A stretch of DNA of 64,000 bases from Prevotellaceae bacterium UBA6398 (GCA_002437495.1 DJQA01000018.1:185515-249514), one strand, 5' to 3'; counted from the first letter of the stretch, positions 9,195-18,452 are shown. Translations and numbers: made by a program. Notes: generated by a model from the letters alone, not told the origin.

Positions 9195-9393
9195 TGACAG
9201 GTATATTTCCATGTGCGAATATAGCCATTTTTGGCGGGACACCGGTCTTTGCAACCGGGTTTATTTCCGCAATAGCCGGTGCCACGGCAGTGCGCCATTT
9301 TATGCAAACTGCATAACACGCAACACAGCAGCATTTTATACGCTTCTCCGTATATCCACATAAGTATTTGTACTTCAAATTGTTGTATGTGGC

Positions 9394-9480
9394 AAAAAAA
9401 GGTCTGATGTAGTTTTTTCTACGTCTGATGTATTTTTTCCTACATAGGACATGGTTTTTTTTATATCTCATGTAGATTTT
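9394..9480 (+). repeat. 21-bp-unit array, copy 3
   Basis: The cores AGGTCTGATGT, ACGTCTGATGT, ACATAGGACAT and ATATCTCATGT are spaced 21 bp apart, with T-runs of 6 to 8 after the first three. It sits in the 350-bp gap between the start of porX and the end of the methyltransferase gene, both on the minus strand. The remainder of that gap shows no other feature. Confidence 0.9.
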
Positions 9481-9544
9481 AAAACTTCATAAAGTGGCGC
9501 AACCACGGCTTTAATGTATGGTATAAGATGAGAAGCTGCAAATA

Positions 9545-10060
9545 TCACGGCATGCTTTTCTCCAATTCCAGCAAAAAGCGTTTGGTCTCCAAGCCTCCGG
9601 CAAAACCTGTAAGCGAAAAGTCGGAGCCTATCACGCGGTGGCATGGCACCAATATACTTATTGCGTTTGCGCCCACCGCCTGCGCAACGGCCCTAACGCC
9701 TTTCGGGTTTCCAACCTGCCGCGCAATTTCCATATAGCTGCGCGTTTCGCCATACGGAATGCCGTACAGGGCGTTCCACACGCTGCGCTGAAACTCCGTT
9801 CCCGCAAAAAGCAGCGGAATATCGAACTCCTTGCGCATGCCTGCGAAATACTCGTCAAGCTCCTTTGCCGCACGTACCAAGACATCGGATTTTCTTTCGA
9901 CATATTCCGCATTCAGAAAACGCATTATGCGGTTGTCGTTGCGCCCGCGGTGCTTTATGCTTTTCCAGTCGCAAAGGCACAGCCTCCCATAATTCTCTCC
10001 CAGCAGCAACTCGCCGCAGGGAGATTGATAACTGCAAATGTTTACCGTATGTGCGTTCAT
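9545..10060 (-). CDS. ogt: methylated-DNA--[protein]-cysteine S-methyltransferase
   Basis: A 171-residue suicidal DNA-repair protein that transfers the methyl group from O6-methylguanine to its own cysteine. The active-site PCHRV is at 139-143 (Cys140), followed by IGSDFSLTGFAGGLETKRFLL. The helix-turn-helix region (GETRSYMEIARQVGNPKGVRAVAQAVGAN) is complete. An N-terminal ribonuclease-like domain is present, with no Ada-type regulatory domain, so it is the stand-alone Ogt/MGMT form. It is divergent from the helicase gene at 10231. Confidence 0.94.
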   Translation of the reverse strand: MNAHTVNICSYQSPCGELLLGENYGRLCLCDWKSIKHRGRNDNRIMRFLNAEYVERKSDVLVRAAKELDEYFAGMRKEFDIPLLFAGTEFQRSVWNALYGIPYGETRSYMEIARQVGNPKGVRAVAQAVGANAISILVPCHRVIGSDFSLTGFAGGLETKRFLLELEKSMP

Positions 10061-10230
10061 TTGTACTGAAAATGTTTTGTATTTGCAAATGTAAAGTTAG
10101 CTTGTTTCGCCTAAACGCCGGCACTGTGGCAACATTCTCTTCACAAAAATGCGCCGAAATACCTGTGTTACGGAATAAAATGCTAATTTTGATTTTGCAA
10201 CGCCACCAACCGGCATGCACGCTTTCCCGC

Positions 10231-11688
10231 ATGAACGATATACTTGCAATTATTTCAAACAACCTGCCTTTCGCCCCCAACGAGGAGCAGCGCCACCTTC
10301 TCGCCGTTCTTGCGCGGTTTGCGGAAACGCGGGTGAGCCGCGCCGCCCTCATAATGCGCGGGTATGCCGGCACAGGCAAAACTTCGCTCGTTAGCGCACT
10401 GGTAAAAAGTCTTAAACAAACAGGCACGGAACCGGTGTTGCTCGCCCCCACCGGGCGCGCCGCAAAGGTTTTCGCAAAATATTCGGGCGAAAAAGCCTAT
10501 ACCATACACAAGGTGATATACCGCCAAAAGACATTCGACGGAGAAGACACAAAATTCACCCTTAACTTCAATAAAAGAAAGAATGCCATATTTATTGTTG
10601 ACGAGGCCTCGATGATTTCCAACGAAAGCGGCAACAGTCTGTTCGGCTCGGGATGCCTGCTCGACGACCTTGTGGAATACGTTTACAACGGCACGGGATG
10701 CAAACTGCTTATAGTTGGCGACACGGCCCAGCTCCCGCCCGTAGGCGAGCCGGAAAGCCCCGCACTATCGCTGGAACACATGTCAAACTATGGGCTGAAG
10801 GTTGCGGCGGTGGAGCTGCGCCAGGTTATGCGCCAGGGAAAGGACACCGGAGTGCTTACAAACGCCACAATGCTGCGCAACATGATATTGCAGGGCGAAC
10901 CTTCGGATTTCCCGGTTATAAAACAACAAGGCTTTGACGATTTGCGCTATATGCCCGGCGGGGAATTTGTTGAAGAACTCGAAAGCTGCTACAGCGACGT
11001 GGGAAGCGATGAAACAATTGTTATAACACGCTCGAACAAACGCGCAAACGAATACAACATGGGCATAAGAGCGCGGCTATACGAACGCAACGAACGGATA
11101 ACCGTGGGCGACCGCATAATGGTGGCGAAAAACAATTATTACTGGGCCGAGAAGGCCGCTGTTTCCAACAGTTCGAGAGAGGCCGCCGAAGTGGACTTCA
11201 TAGCCAACGGCGATATTGCCGAGGTTGAAAGCCTATCGAACTTTCACGAATTCGGAGGCTTCAGCTTTGCCAACGCCACGCTGCGTTTTCCCGACTACAA
11301 CGGTATGGAACTCGACACATGCCTGCTGCTCGACACCCTTACAAGCGAATCGCCGGCACTTACGCGCGAAGAGTCTGTGAGGCTATACAACGCCGTGCTC
11401 GAAAAATACGCAATCTATCGCACAAGGCGCACAAAGCTGAAACACCTGCGCGAAGACCCCCACTACAACGCCATGCAAATAAAATACGCCTACGCCGTAA
11501 CCTGCCACAAGGCGCAAGGCGGACAATGGAGCCGGGTGTTCCTCGACCAGGGGTTCACACCGCCCGACATGCTCTCGACAAACTACTTGCGATGGCTCTA
11601 CACAGCTTTCACCCGAACCACGGAAAAGCTATACCTCATAAACTGGCCGCAAAATCAGCGGGCAGAAAAGGACGATTGGGACTTTTAG
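10231..11688 (+). CDS. RecD-like SF1 DNA helicase (AAA family ATPase)
   Basis: A 485-residue superfamily 1B helicase. Motifs in order: Walker A GYAGTGKTS (44-52), Walker B DEASMIS, motif III GDTAQLPPVGE, a UvrD-like C-terminal region with VTCHKAQGGQW, and YTAFTRTTEKLYL. This matches the short RecD/RecD2-like ATPases found in Bacteroidales, lacking the N-terminal HhH and RecBCD-interaction regions. The open frame extends to 9865 but overlaps the opposite-strand methyltransferase gene. The ATG at 10231 (MNDILAIISNNLPFAPNEEQ) gives the natural start. It probably acts in recombination or repair, inferred from the family only. Confidence 0.88.
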   Translation: MNDILAIISNNLPFAPNEEQRHLLAVLARFAETRVSRAALIMRGYAGTGKTSLVSALVKSLKQTGTEPVLLAPTGRAAKVFAKYSGEKAYTIHKVIYRQKTFDGEDTKFTLNFNKRKNAIFIVDEASMISNESGNSLFGSGCLLDDLVEYVYNGTGCKLLIVGDTAQLPPVGEPESPALSLEHMSNYGLKVAAVELRQVMRQGKDTGVLTNATMLRNMILQGEPSDFPVIKQQGFDDLRYMPGGEFVEELESCYSDVGSDETIVITRSNKRANEYNMGIRARLYERNERITVGDRIMVAKNNYYWAEKAAVSNSSREAAEVDFIANGDIAEVESLSNFHEFGGFSFANATLRFPDYNGMELDTCLLLDTLTSESPALTREESVRLYNAVLEKYAIYRTRRTKLKHLREDPHYNAMQIKYAYAVTCHKAQGGQWSRVFLDQGFTPPDMLSTNYLRWLYTAFTRTTEKLYLINWPQNQRAEKDDWDF

Positions 11689-11781
11689 CCCCCGGCAAAT
11701 GCTTTTTAAGACACAAAAACGGCGGCGTATGGTTTATTTTGGCTAAGTTTGTATCCGAAATCAAGAATATAGCAAAACAAA

Positions 11782-12003
11782 ATGATACAGCCAATGCTAA
11801 TAGGCGGTCTGGGAACGCCCGAAATACTTATTATCGCCCTTGTAGTGCTGCTGCTTTTCGGCGGCAGAAAGATACCCGAACTCATGAAAGGTGTGGGCAA
11901 GGGAATACGCAGCTTCAAGAAAGGCATGAACGAGGACGACGATAACACCAACGGAAAAATAACCTCAGACAGCAACAAAAAAGACGGCGAAGAAGTAAAG
12001 TAA
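11782..12003 (+). CDS. tatA: twin-arginine translocase subunit TatA/E
   Basis: A 73-residue protein with the TatA layout: a short periplasmic N-terminus, one membrane helix (about residues 10-28, GTPEILIIALVVLLLFGG), the hinge, an amphipathic helix (RKIPELMKGVGKGIRSFKKGM) and a charged tail. TatA oligomers form the passage for folded Tat substrates. tatC is not in this window, so the partner is encoded elsewhere. It follows the helicase gene by 93 bp on the same strand. Confidence 0.92.
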   Translation: MIQPMLIGGLGTPEILIIALVVLLLFGGRKIPELMKGVGKGIRSFKKGMNEDDDNTNGKITSDSNKKDGEEVK

Positions 12004-12096
12004 ACCGCAACTTTTTTCAAATTCCAAACACACACATATTCAGAACGGGCATAGAGTTCGTTCGTGTGTCGTTTTACTGGCATACGAAACGAAGCG

Positions 12097-12783
12097 TCAG
12101 AATACGGAGCATTTCACCCCAAGCGAAATGTTAACAATATCCCATAAGGATATGTGCCTGTTTGTGGAAAACGAAACTATGTCAAGGTCGCACGTATTGA
12201 AGCCGTAATAAAAAATCACATCACGGAAACTATTTCGCAAAGAACCCGGGATTTTCAGCCTCGCGCGCTGCCCCATTGAAAGTCCTACACGCACCCCGGG
12301 CGAGAAACCATAGTACTTTCTCGGATATCGAGATGGCGCACCCGCCCAAAACTCGCGTCCCGTAATGGCTCCCACATACACCGCCACAGCCAAAGGCTGG
12401 CAGCTTATGCCACCACACACCTTGATATCAAAAGGAACATAAGTTTCGCGGGCTGTAATAGTGAATTTTCCCCTGCCGCCGGAATAAGGAGGCACATAGC
12501 CGAGCATAAAATCAGTTTCCCAAGAATGTTTTTTTCCATACATCCATCCCAAGCCCGCCGACAAAAGTCCCGTTCCCCCAGCATACTGCACAACAACACG
12601 CCTTGGCTTAACGGATTGCCAAAAAGACACGGATTTTTCAACACTTCTTTCATAACACACAGTCTTAGCGGTGTCTCCCGCAACAAAACCGGCACCCATA
12701 CCTTTTTTTGGCAAAACCGCGCCAACAATTACAGAGACGAAAATCGCAAATGCCCGCGCATGTTTACTATAGTTCAACCACAT
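12097..12783 (-). CDS. hypothetical secreted, probably outer-membrane beta-barrel protein
   Basis: About 228 residues. A hydrophobic N-terminal stretch (HARAFAIFVSVIVGAVLP) looks like a signal peptide. Alternating hydrophobic strands with aromatics follow (LSAGLGWMYG, DFMLGYVPPY, VAVYVGAITG, FSPGVRVGLSMG), and the chain ends in SLGVKCSVF, a terminal phenylalanine typical of outer-membrane barrels. The frame is open to 12867. The ATG at 12783 is preferred because it places the hydrophobic segment at the N-terminus, overlapping the upstream phosphoesterase gene by 17 bp. No specific family recognised. Confidence 0.55.
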   Translation of the reverse strand: MWLNYSKHARAFAIFVSVIVGAVLPKKGMGAGFVAGDTAKTVCYERSVEKSVSFWQSVKPRRVVVQYAGGTGLLSAGLGWMYGKKHSWETDFMLGYVPPYSGGRGKFTITARETYVPFDIKVCGGISCQPLAVAVYVGAITGREFWAGAPSRYPRKYYGFSPGVRVGLSMGQRARLKIPGSLRNSFRDVIFYYGFNTCDLDIVSFSTNRHISLWDIVNISLGVKCSVF

Positions 12784-13576
12784 TGCGCGAATATCCTCCC
12801 CTGTATATTTTGAAAACAAGATAGGTGCGTTTAGCAGCGTTGCCGCAACCGTAATAAACCGTACCATCGCCGAAAATGTCGTTGGCTGTAGTGTGATGGG
12901 TGTGTCCGTGAAGACAGAAAAGCAAACCGGGAAACTTTCTTATTTCGTTTTCAAAAAACCTGCTTATGTTGTTATCAAACTGTTCCGACCCCGGAGGAGC
13001 ATGCATCGCCACCACCGTATTATATACGCCGTCCGGAAAGGAATCAGCCTCGTTTTTAATAAATGCGAAATCAGGCACCGCCGTTGTGTGGTCATACTCA
13101 CGGCTGTTCGTATTTATGCACACAAATCTCACAAAGCCTGCGGTGAAGGCAAAGTTCTCCTCTCCGTAAATTTCCCTGTAAACCTTTTCTCCCGTACCAA
13201 GGCAATCATGATTCCCTATCAGGCAAACACAAGGCTTACTAAGCTGTTCAAGCACATCTCGCATCCACACAAATTCCTTTGTCTCGCCAAAGTCCGTGAG
13301 GTCGCCAAGATTTATGGTAAAGTCCACCTCATCGCGCAAATTTATACTCCTCACAAGTTTGCGCGTATCATCATAACTACGTTGCGTGTCGCTGATTACA
13401 GCAAAGCAAATCGTATCGCGACCGGCACACAGCTTTTCTATAATACCTATGTTCTTTCGATTCAAGTTCTTGTTGCCATAAACTCTGCCGTCGTAAGGAT
13501 GGTATTCGAACTTGCTACAGCCAAACAATGCAACTAAAAGTAACGCACCGCAAACACACAGCCCCGATACTTTCAT
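12767..13576 (-). CDS. calcineurin-like metallophosphoesterase lipoprotein
   Basis: A 269-residue protein with a lipoprotein signal (MKVSGLCVCGALLLVALFGC, lipobox cysteine at residue 20) and all metallophosphoesterase blocks in order: SDTQ, NLGDLTDFG, GNHD, VAMHAPPG and HGHTHH. The di-metal site therefore looks intact. It is predicted to be anchored in the periplasm or on the surface. The substrate cannot be inferred. The barrel-like gene downstream overlaps its end, suggesting an export-linked pair, and gldH lies 14 bp upstream on the same strand. Confidence 0.85.
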   Translation of the reverse strand: MKVSGLCVCGALLLVALFGCSKFEYHPYDGRVYGNKNLNRKNIGIIEKLCAGRDTICFAVISDTQRSYDDTRKLVRSINLRDEVDFTINLGDLTDFGETKEFVWMRDVLEQLSKPCVCLIGNHDCLGTGEKVYREIYGEENFAFTAGFVRFVCINTNSREYDHTTAVPDFAFIKNEADSFPDGVYNTVVAMHAPPGSEQFDNNISRFFENEIRKFPGLLFCLHGHTHHTTANDIFGDGTVYYGCGNAAKRTYLVFKIYRGGYSRNVVEL

Positions 13577-13590
13577 TTCAACAGCTTATA

Positions 13591-14055
13591 CTATTTTGAA
13601 AGGCGCAAACCTATGTTCGACACTCCCGGTATTATTTCACGCCGCATTATGTGGTGCACAGAAAATTTCCCCGTCTGTCCTTTTTCAAGCACAACACTGC
13701 CCAGGCTGAAATCATACTGGTACATATTCGTTCCGCTCCCGCTCCTCACTCCGCTTTTGTCGGCAAACACACAATCTACAGTGTCGGTGAATACCGTATC
13801 GGGATTAGAAAGTTCGGCATCAACGGCAAGCCACAACTTTTGATAAGGATATTCGTTGGTGGTGCGCACCCCGATATCCAAATTATAAATGCCGCCCTCG
13901 CCTACCGTATCAAGCGGAAAAGCAAGCACATCACTTTGGTCCCAGCCTTCAACCGGAACATTGCAGTAAAAATGCATTATAGTGGAGCGTTTGCACGATG
14001 AAACCGCCATGCAAACGGCCAACAGCAACATTATTTCAAGACTAATCGTCCTCAT
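13591..14055 (-). CDS. gldH: gliding motility lipoprotein GldH
   Basis: A 154-residue lipoprotein with signal MRTISLEIMLLLAVCMAVSSC (lipobox cysteine at residue 21). The body matches GldH (MHFYCNVPVEGWDQSDVLAFPLD near the N-terminus, DFSLGSVVLEKGQTGKFSVHHIMR, and a terminal PGVSNIGLRL). GldH is needed for gliding in flavobacteria but is also kept in non-gliding Bacteroidales, where its role is unclear. Its start overlaps the end of ricT by 14 bp, a recurrent arrangement in this order. Confidence 0.88.
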   Translation of the reverse strand: MRTISLEIMLLLAVCMAVSSCKRSTIMHFYCNVPVEGWDQSDVLAFPLDTVGEGGIYNLDIGVRTTNEYPYQKLWLAVDAELSNPDTVFTDTVDCVFADKSGVRSGSGTNMYQYDFSLGSVVLEKGQTGKFSVHHIMRREIIPGVSNIGLRLSK

Positions 14056-15214
14056 TTTTCCTTACATCCTGTCCATTCCCTTGCTGTGTCCGGTTGTTTT
14101 TTTGCGGGCGGTTTTTGCGGCGTTTCTTTTTGCGCGATTTTGCTTTGTCAAAACGCGTGAGACTATCCTGTTCCGCCAAGTCGGCGGGTGCAGACATTAC
14201 AGCAGCGTTTCCATCCTCGAGCTTGTCGGGTTTCTCTCCGCGGCGGTTCATGGCCAGTACTTCGAAAGCGCGTTTTGCCGTAATGGTAACAAGGTTTGAA
14301 GCCGTATTCTTGTCGGTTGTGTATGTTACAAGCCCCGCAAGCGGGTCGCTTTTTAACAGATGGAACGTTCCGGTTATGGTGTCGAGCGTTATGTCCCTGC
14401 CGGGTAGCTTCTTCATTGCTTCTATGTAAGTGGCAGCCTCATAGTTCATGCAGCACTTCAGCTTTGCACACTGCCCCGCGAGCTTCTGCGGGTTAAGCGA
14501 TATATTCTGCACCCTTGCCGCGCCGGTTGACACCGAGGCAAAATTCTTCATCCATGTGGCACAGCAAAGCTCCCTGCCGCAAGGTCCTATGCCGCCTATG
14601 CGCCCCGCTTCCTGCCGCGCCCCAATTTGGCGCATCTCTATCCTTACGCGGAATTCCTCGGCGAACACTTTTATAAGCTGACGGAAATCCACCCTTTGGT
14701 CGGCTATGTAATAGAATATTGCCTTGTTGCCGTCGCCCTGATATTCCACATCGCCAATCTTCATTTGCAGCCCGAGTTCCTTTGCTATTTGGCGTGAGCG
14801 TATCATGGTTTCATGTTCAAGGGCTTTTGCCTCGCGGTATTTCTCCATGTCTATCTCGCGCACTTTACGATATATGCGCCTAACCTCTGTACCCGCCTTC
14901 AATCCTGCATTTTTCATCTGCAGCGGCACAAGCAGTCCGGTAAGCGTAACAGTACCTACGTCGTGCCCCGGCGATGCTTCCACCGCAACCATGTCGCCCT
15001 TTACCAACGGCAGTTTGTTGCTGTTGTGAAAATATGCCTTGCGCGTGTTCTTGAACTGAACCTCCACCAAATCGGTGGTATCGTTGTTTCCGGGCACATC
15101 GGCAAGATAGTCGTATGTATTGAGTTGCTTGTCCTGCGGTCCAACTCCGGCGGCACACAGTCCGCGAAGCTTTCCGCAGGGAAGGAAGTTTGATGATTCT
15201 GTATTTTCGTGCAT
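14042..15214 (-). CDS. ricT: PSP1 domain protein, RicT-like
   Basis: A 390-residue protein with the PSP1 domain and the cysteine clusters GPCGRELCC (Cys212, Cys217, Cys218) and CAKLKCC (Cys249, Cys254, Cys255). In the Bacillus RicAFT complex, related cysteines bind iron-sulfur clusters and the protein affects RNA processing. The function in Bacteroidota is unknown. The last 45 or so residues are a highly basic, low-complexity tail (KAKSRKKKRRKNRPQKNN) that could bind RNA. It lies between holB (22 bp upstream) and gldH in a minus-strand run. Confidence 0.88.
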   Translation of the reverse strand: MHENTESSNFLPCGKLRGLCAAGVGPQDKQLNTYDYLADVPGNNDTTDLVEVQFKNTRKAYFHNSNKLPLVKGDMVAVEASPGHDVGTVTLTGLLVPLQMKNAGLKAGTEVRRIYRKVREIDMEKYREAKALEHETMIRSRQIAKELGLQMKIGDVEYQGDGNKAIFYYIADQRVDFRQLIKVFAEEFRVRIEMRQIGARQEAGRIGGIGPCGRELCCATWMKNFASVSTGAARVQNISLNPQKLAGQCAKLKCCMNYEAATYIEAMKKLPGRDITLDTITGTFHLLKSDPLAGLVTYTTDKNTASNLVTITAKRAFEVLAMNRRGEKPDKLEDGNAAVMSAPADLAEQDSLTRFDKAKSRKKKRRKNRPQKNNRTQQGNGQDVRKNEDD

Positions 15215-15236
15215 TATATATAGTCGTAAATTGTTT

Positions 15237-16346
15237 CTATTTTCGTATCAGTATGATGATTTTCATTGCGAAGTCAAACAACACTATGCCCGCGTTGGCA
15301 TTCTGCCCTATGTCCCTGCAAGCCCTTTCAAGCTCGTCCATTATTCCTATAACGTTGCGCTCGTTTATGAAGCGGGCAAAGCGCGTGGCGAAATTTCCTT
15401 CCGCATCGCTCATGTAATTAAGCTGAGGAATGCGGAAATTGTACATAAAGTTCTCTCTCACCAGCCTTAAAGAGTATGCCAAAAAACTTTTCTGCCGCTC
15501 CCTGCCCCAGCCTGCAATCTCTGTGCTCCATTCCAAAAGCCCCTTTACATCGCGTGAATAAGCCTTGCGCATAAGCAAAACGAACTCATCGAAAAACAGC
15601 TGCTCGTTGTTGTCAGCCTTCAACACGGAAAGGGCTTCGGCATAGCTGCCGCGTGCGTGCCTTGCAATTCTCTCGGCCTCCTGTCCGTCAACTCCGTGAA
15701 GTTTCACCAAGGCATCCCTCATGTCGGAATCGCTTATCGGGGGAACTTCAAAACGCTGCATACGGCTGACGACTGTCGGCAGGAGCATTTCCGGCGCGTC
15801 GCTCACAAGCAGGAACACCGTGCCTTGGGGAGGTTCTTCAAACATCTTCAGCATCTTGTTGGACATGACGTCGTTCATGCGCTCGGGCAGCCAGATAATC
15901 ACCACCTTTCTGCCGCCCTCGCTCGAATGCAGCATCAACGCCTGCTGTATGGCATCGCTCTCCTTGGAATAGATTAAGGGCTGCTGGTTTTCTGCGCCCA
16001 TTTCTTCCAACCACGTGTCAAGCGTGAAATACGGCGTTTCCTCTATCATGCCCTTCCACAGTTTGAAAAGACTGCTGCAACTTTTACTGTTCACCGTGGG
16101 AAATATGAAGTGAAGGTCGGGATGCTCGAGAATACGCGTCTTTGCGCACGCGGGACAAACGCCGCAAACATCATGGTCTGACGGATTTTCGCAAAGCAGA
16201 TATGAGGCGTAAGCTAGGGCAATGGCGAATTTTCCGCTCCCTTCCGCGCCGCAAAACAGCTGCGCGTGGGCCACACGGTTTTCTTTCACCTGCATCAAAA
16301 GCCTTCTGCATGTGTCGCGCTGCCCCACCACTTCACTGAACCTCAT
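15237..16346 (-). CDS. holB: DNA polymerase III subunit delta'
   Basis: A 369-residue clamp-loader subunit. The RuvB/AAA fold begins MRFSEVVGQRDTCRRL. The P-loop position reads GAEGSGKF (33-40), with phenylalanine where Ser/Thr would bind Mg-ATP, in line with delta' usually not hydrolysing ATP. A zinc module is visible (Cys52, Cys61, Cys64, Cys67). FEEPPQGTVFLLVSD and LPTVVSRMQRF are sensor-1 region features. It is 15 bp downstream of metF on the same strand. Confidence 0.92.
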   Translation of the reverse strand: MRFSEVVGQRDTCRRLLMQVKENRVAHAQLFCGAEGSGKFAIALAYASYLLCENPSDHDVCGVCPACAKTRILEHPDLHFIFPTVNSKSCSSLFKLWKGMIEETPYFTLDTWLEEMGAENQQPLIYSKESDAIQQALMLHSSEGGRKVVIIWLPERMNDVMSNKMLKMFEEPPQGTVFLLVSDAPEMLLPTVVSRMQRFEVPPISDSDMRDALVKLHGVDGQEAERIARHARGSYAEALSVLKADNNEQLFFDEFVLLMRKAYSRDVKGLLEWSTEIAGWGRERQKSFLAYSLRLVRENFMYNFRIPQLNYMSDAEGNFATRFARFINERNVIGIMDELERACRDIGQNANAGIVLFDFAMKIIILIRK

Positions 16347-16361
16347 AGTCTCGCGCTTTTT

Positions 16362-17315
16362 TCAATATATTTTTTCGGCTATGCGGCGTATGCTGTCAAC
16401 CGCGCCCATCGTGTAAAAGTGTATGCTCGGCACGCCGTGGGCCATTAGCTCCTTGCATTGCGCCACGCCCCACTCCACGCCAAGTTCCCTCATGTCGTCA
16501 TCGGTTTTGCATTTGGTCGCCTCTTTCACGAGCTCTTCGGGAAGGTCGCAACGAAACGTCTTGGGTATTACGGTTAGCTGCGACAGCTTGGTCAAAGGCT
16601 TTATGCCCGGAATTATCGGCACTTTTATTCCCGCCTTGCGCGCCTCGTCAACAAAATCGAAATATTTGGAATTGTCGAAAAACATTTGGGTTACGCCATA
16701 ATCCGCCCCAAGCTCTATCTTGCGCTTGAAGTATTCCATGTCGCTCTTCATGTTCGACGCCTCCTCGTGCTTCTCCGGATAGCACGCCACTCCGTATGTG
16801 AACTTCTCGCCTATAAATTCGATTTTCTCCCCATTCAGAAACTTTCCCGCGTTATAGTTGTTAACCTGCTGCTCAAGCTCGGTGGTGTGCGCATACCCGC
16901 CCTCCGTGGGACGGAAACGCTTTTCTTCCTTGGCCTTGTCGCCACGCAGAAGCAAAAGGTTGGTTATCCCCAAAAACTGCAGGTCTATAAGCACATACTC
17001 AGTCTCCTCTTTCGTAAACCCGCTGCACAAAATATGCGGCACAACGGGAATGCCGTATTTGTTCTGTATAGCCGCAGCCACCGCTACCGTGCCGGGACGG
17101 CGGCGCAAACGTTCGGCCCGGTAAAGACCGTTTCCCGCGTCGCGAAAATACACTTCGCTGTGATGTGTGGTTATGTTTATATATTTCGGGGCGAACTCCC
17201 GCAACGTCTCTATCGTCCTGTTTATGGTGTCGAGCCCCTTACCTTTCAAGGGGGGCAGCACCTCGAACGAAAAAGCCGTGGAGGCGTTGTTTTTTAACAG
17301 GTCGCTTACGTTCAT
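16362..17315 (-). CDS. metF: methylenetetrahydrofolate reductase
   Basis: A 317-residue FAD-dependent enzyme reducing 5,10-methylene-THF to 5-methyl-THF for methionine synthesis. Characteristic segments are FSFEVLPPLKGKG at the N-terminus, ITTHHSEVYF, PHILCSGFT, LLLLRGDK, GVACYPEKHEE, GADYGVTQMFFDN and IIPGIKPLT. Length and order are normal. It is the first gene of a minus-strand run (metF-holB-ricT-gldH). A GC-rich hairpin lies just upstream (17346-17379). Confidence 0.95.
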   Translation of the reverse strand: MNVSDLLKNNASTAFSFEVLPPLKGKGLDTINRTIETLREFAPKYINITTHHSEVYFRDAGNGLYRAERLRRRPGTVAVAAAIQNKYGIPVVPHILCSGFTKEETEYVLIDLQFLGITNLLLLRGDKAKEEKRFRPTEGGYAHTTELEQQVNNYNAGKFLNGEKIEFIGEKFTYGVACYPEKHEEASNMKSDMEYFKRKIELGADYGVTQMFFDNSKYFDFVDEARKAGIKVPIIPGIKPLTKLSQLTVIPKTFRCDLPEELVKEATKCKTDDDMRELGVEWGVAQCKELMAHGVPSIHFYTMGAVDSIRRIAEKIY

Positions 17316-17345
17316 ACGTCTTTATATGTTCCGCACATTGCTCAC

Positions 17346-17379
17346 CGCGTTGCCCATGGGCAGCACCTTGCGCAACGCG
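17346..17379 (-). promoter_or_regulatory. hairpin in the metF leader
   Basis: CGCGTTGC (17346-17353) and GCAACGCG (17372-17379) are exact reverse complements with an 18-bp loop containing GCCCATGGGC, itself self-complementary. It lies 31-64 bp upstream of the metF start. It could be a leader structure or an operator. It does not match a SAM or folate riboswitch that I can recognise. Confidence 0.35.
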
Positions 17380-17552
17380 CTTACTGTTCCTAATTTAATA
17401 TTCCCACAAAAGTACGATTTTTTCGGCAATCACTTTCCTCAAAAATGGGTATTTTGCGGGCGGCGGCGCATATTTCAGCCCCCGCATAGAGCCTATGTGT
17501 TTTGGAAAAAGTATTTTCGTATTTTGAAACTTAAACCAAACAACGCTATACA

Positions 17553-18452
17553 ATGGAAAAAATCAGAGCAGCCGTAGTGGGATACGGAAACATAGGGCAT
17601 TATGTTTTGGAGGCCCTCGAAGCCGCGCCCGACTTTGAGATTGCCGGCGTGGTGCGCCGCAACATAGGGGAGAACAAGCCCGCAAGCCTCGCTAACTGCA
17701 AGGTGGTTAAAGACATAAAGGAACTCGGCAAGGTGGATGTGGCAATCCTCGCCACGCCCTCGCGCAAGGTGGAGGAGAACGCGAGGAAATACCTTACGAT
17801 GGGCATACGCACGGTTGACAGCTTCGACATACACACGCAGGTGCCGGCACTGCGCCGCACACTCGATGAAGTGGCGAAAGCCAACAACTCCGTCAGCATA
17901 ATTTCGGCAGGTTGGGATCCGGGCACCGACAGCATGGTGCGCGCCATGTTGCAGGCTGTTGCCCCCAAAGGCCTGACCTACACCAATTTCGGCCCGGGAA
18001 TGAGCATGGGGCATACCGTTGCCGTGAAAGCCATAGACGGTGTGAAAGACGCCCTATCGATGACAATTCCCATAGGCACCGGACTGCACCGCCGCATGGT
18101 GTACGTGGAGCTGGAAAAGGGCGCGGATTTCAAAACCGTTGAAAACGCCATAAAAACCGACCCGTATTTCGCCAACGACGAAACCCATGTGCAGCAGGTG
18201 GCGTGCGTGGACTATGTTATCGACATGGGGCACGGCGTGAACCTCACCCGCAAGGGAGTGAGCGGAAAAACGCAAAACCAGCTGTTCGAGTTCAATATGC
18301 GCATAAACAACCCCGCACTCACGGGGCAGATACTCGTATGCACCGCACGAGCCGCGATGCGCCGGCAGCCGGGATGCTACACGCTCATAGAAGTACCGGT
18401 AATCGACCTCCTGTATGGGGAGCGCGAAGACTTGGTGGCGCATCTTGTATGA
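17553..18452 (+). CDS. ddh: meso-diaminopimelate D-dehydrogenase
   Basis: A 299-residue NADP-dependent enzyme that makes meso-diaminopimelate directly from tetrahydrodipicolinate and ammonia. The Rossmann motif GYGNIGHYVLEAL is at the N-terminus, and ISAGWDPGTDSMVRAM and NFGPGMSMGHTVA are hallmark Ddh segments. Because this bypasses both DapL and DapF, which are also encoded here (29.1-31.2 kb), the organism carries two routes to the cell-wall and lysine precursor. It is monocistronic, with a strong terminator 23 bp after the stop. Confidence 0.95.
   Translation: MEKIRAAVVGYGNIGHYVLEALEAAPDFEIAGVVRRNIGENKPASLANCKVVKDIKELGKVDVAILATPSRKVEENARKYLTMGIRTVDSFDIHTQVPALRRTLDEVAKANNSVSIISAGWDPGTDSMVRAMLQAVAPKGLTYTNFGPGMSMGHTVAVKAIDGVKDALSMTIPIGTGLHRRMVYVELEKGADFKTVENAIKTDPYFANDETHVQQVACVDYVIDMGHGVNLTRKGVSGKTQNQLFEFNMRINNPALTGQILVCTARAAMRRQPGCYTLIEVPVIDLLYGEREDLVAHLV

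Noticed and set aside
11319..11945. 208-codon open frame overlapping the helicase and tatA genes
   Set aside because: Very rich in Arg, His and Pro, as typical of a shadow frame of a GC-rich gene, and it overlaps two well-supported genes.
13982..14299. Hydrophobic open frame on the plus strand inside ricT/gldH
   Set aside because: It looks like a membrane protein, but it is antisense to two strongly conserved genes and its hydrophobicity comes from the complement of the Lys/Arg-rich RicT tail.
17346..17379. SAM or folate riboswitch upstream of metF
   Set aside because: Only one strong hairpin is visible. The leader is short and lacks conserved aptamer sequences that I recognise.
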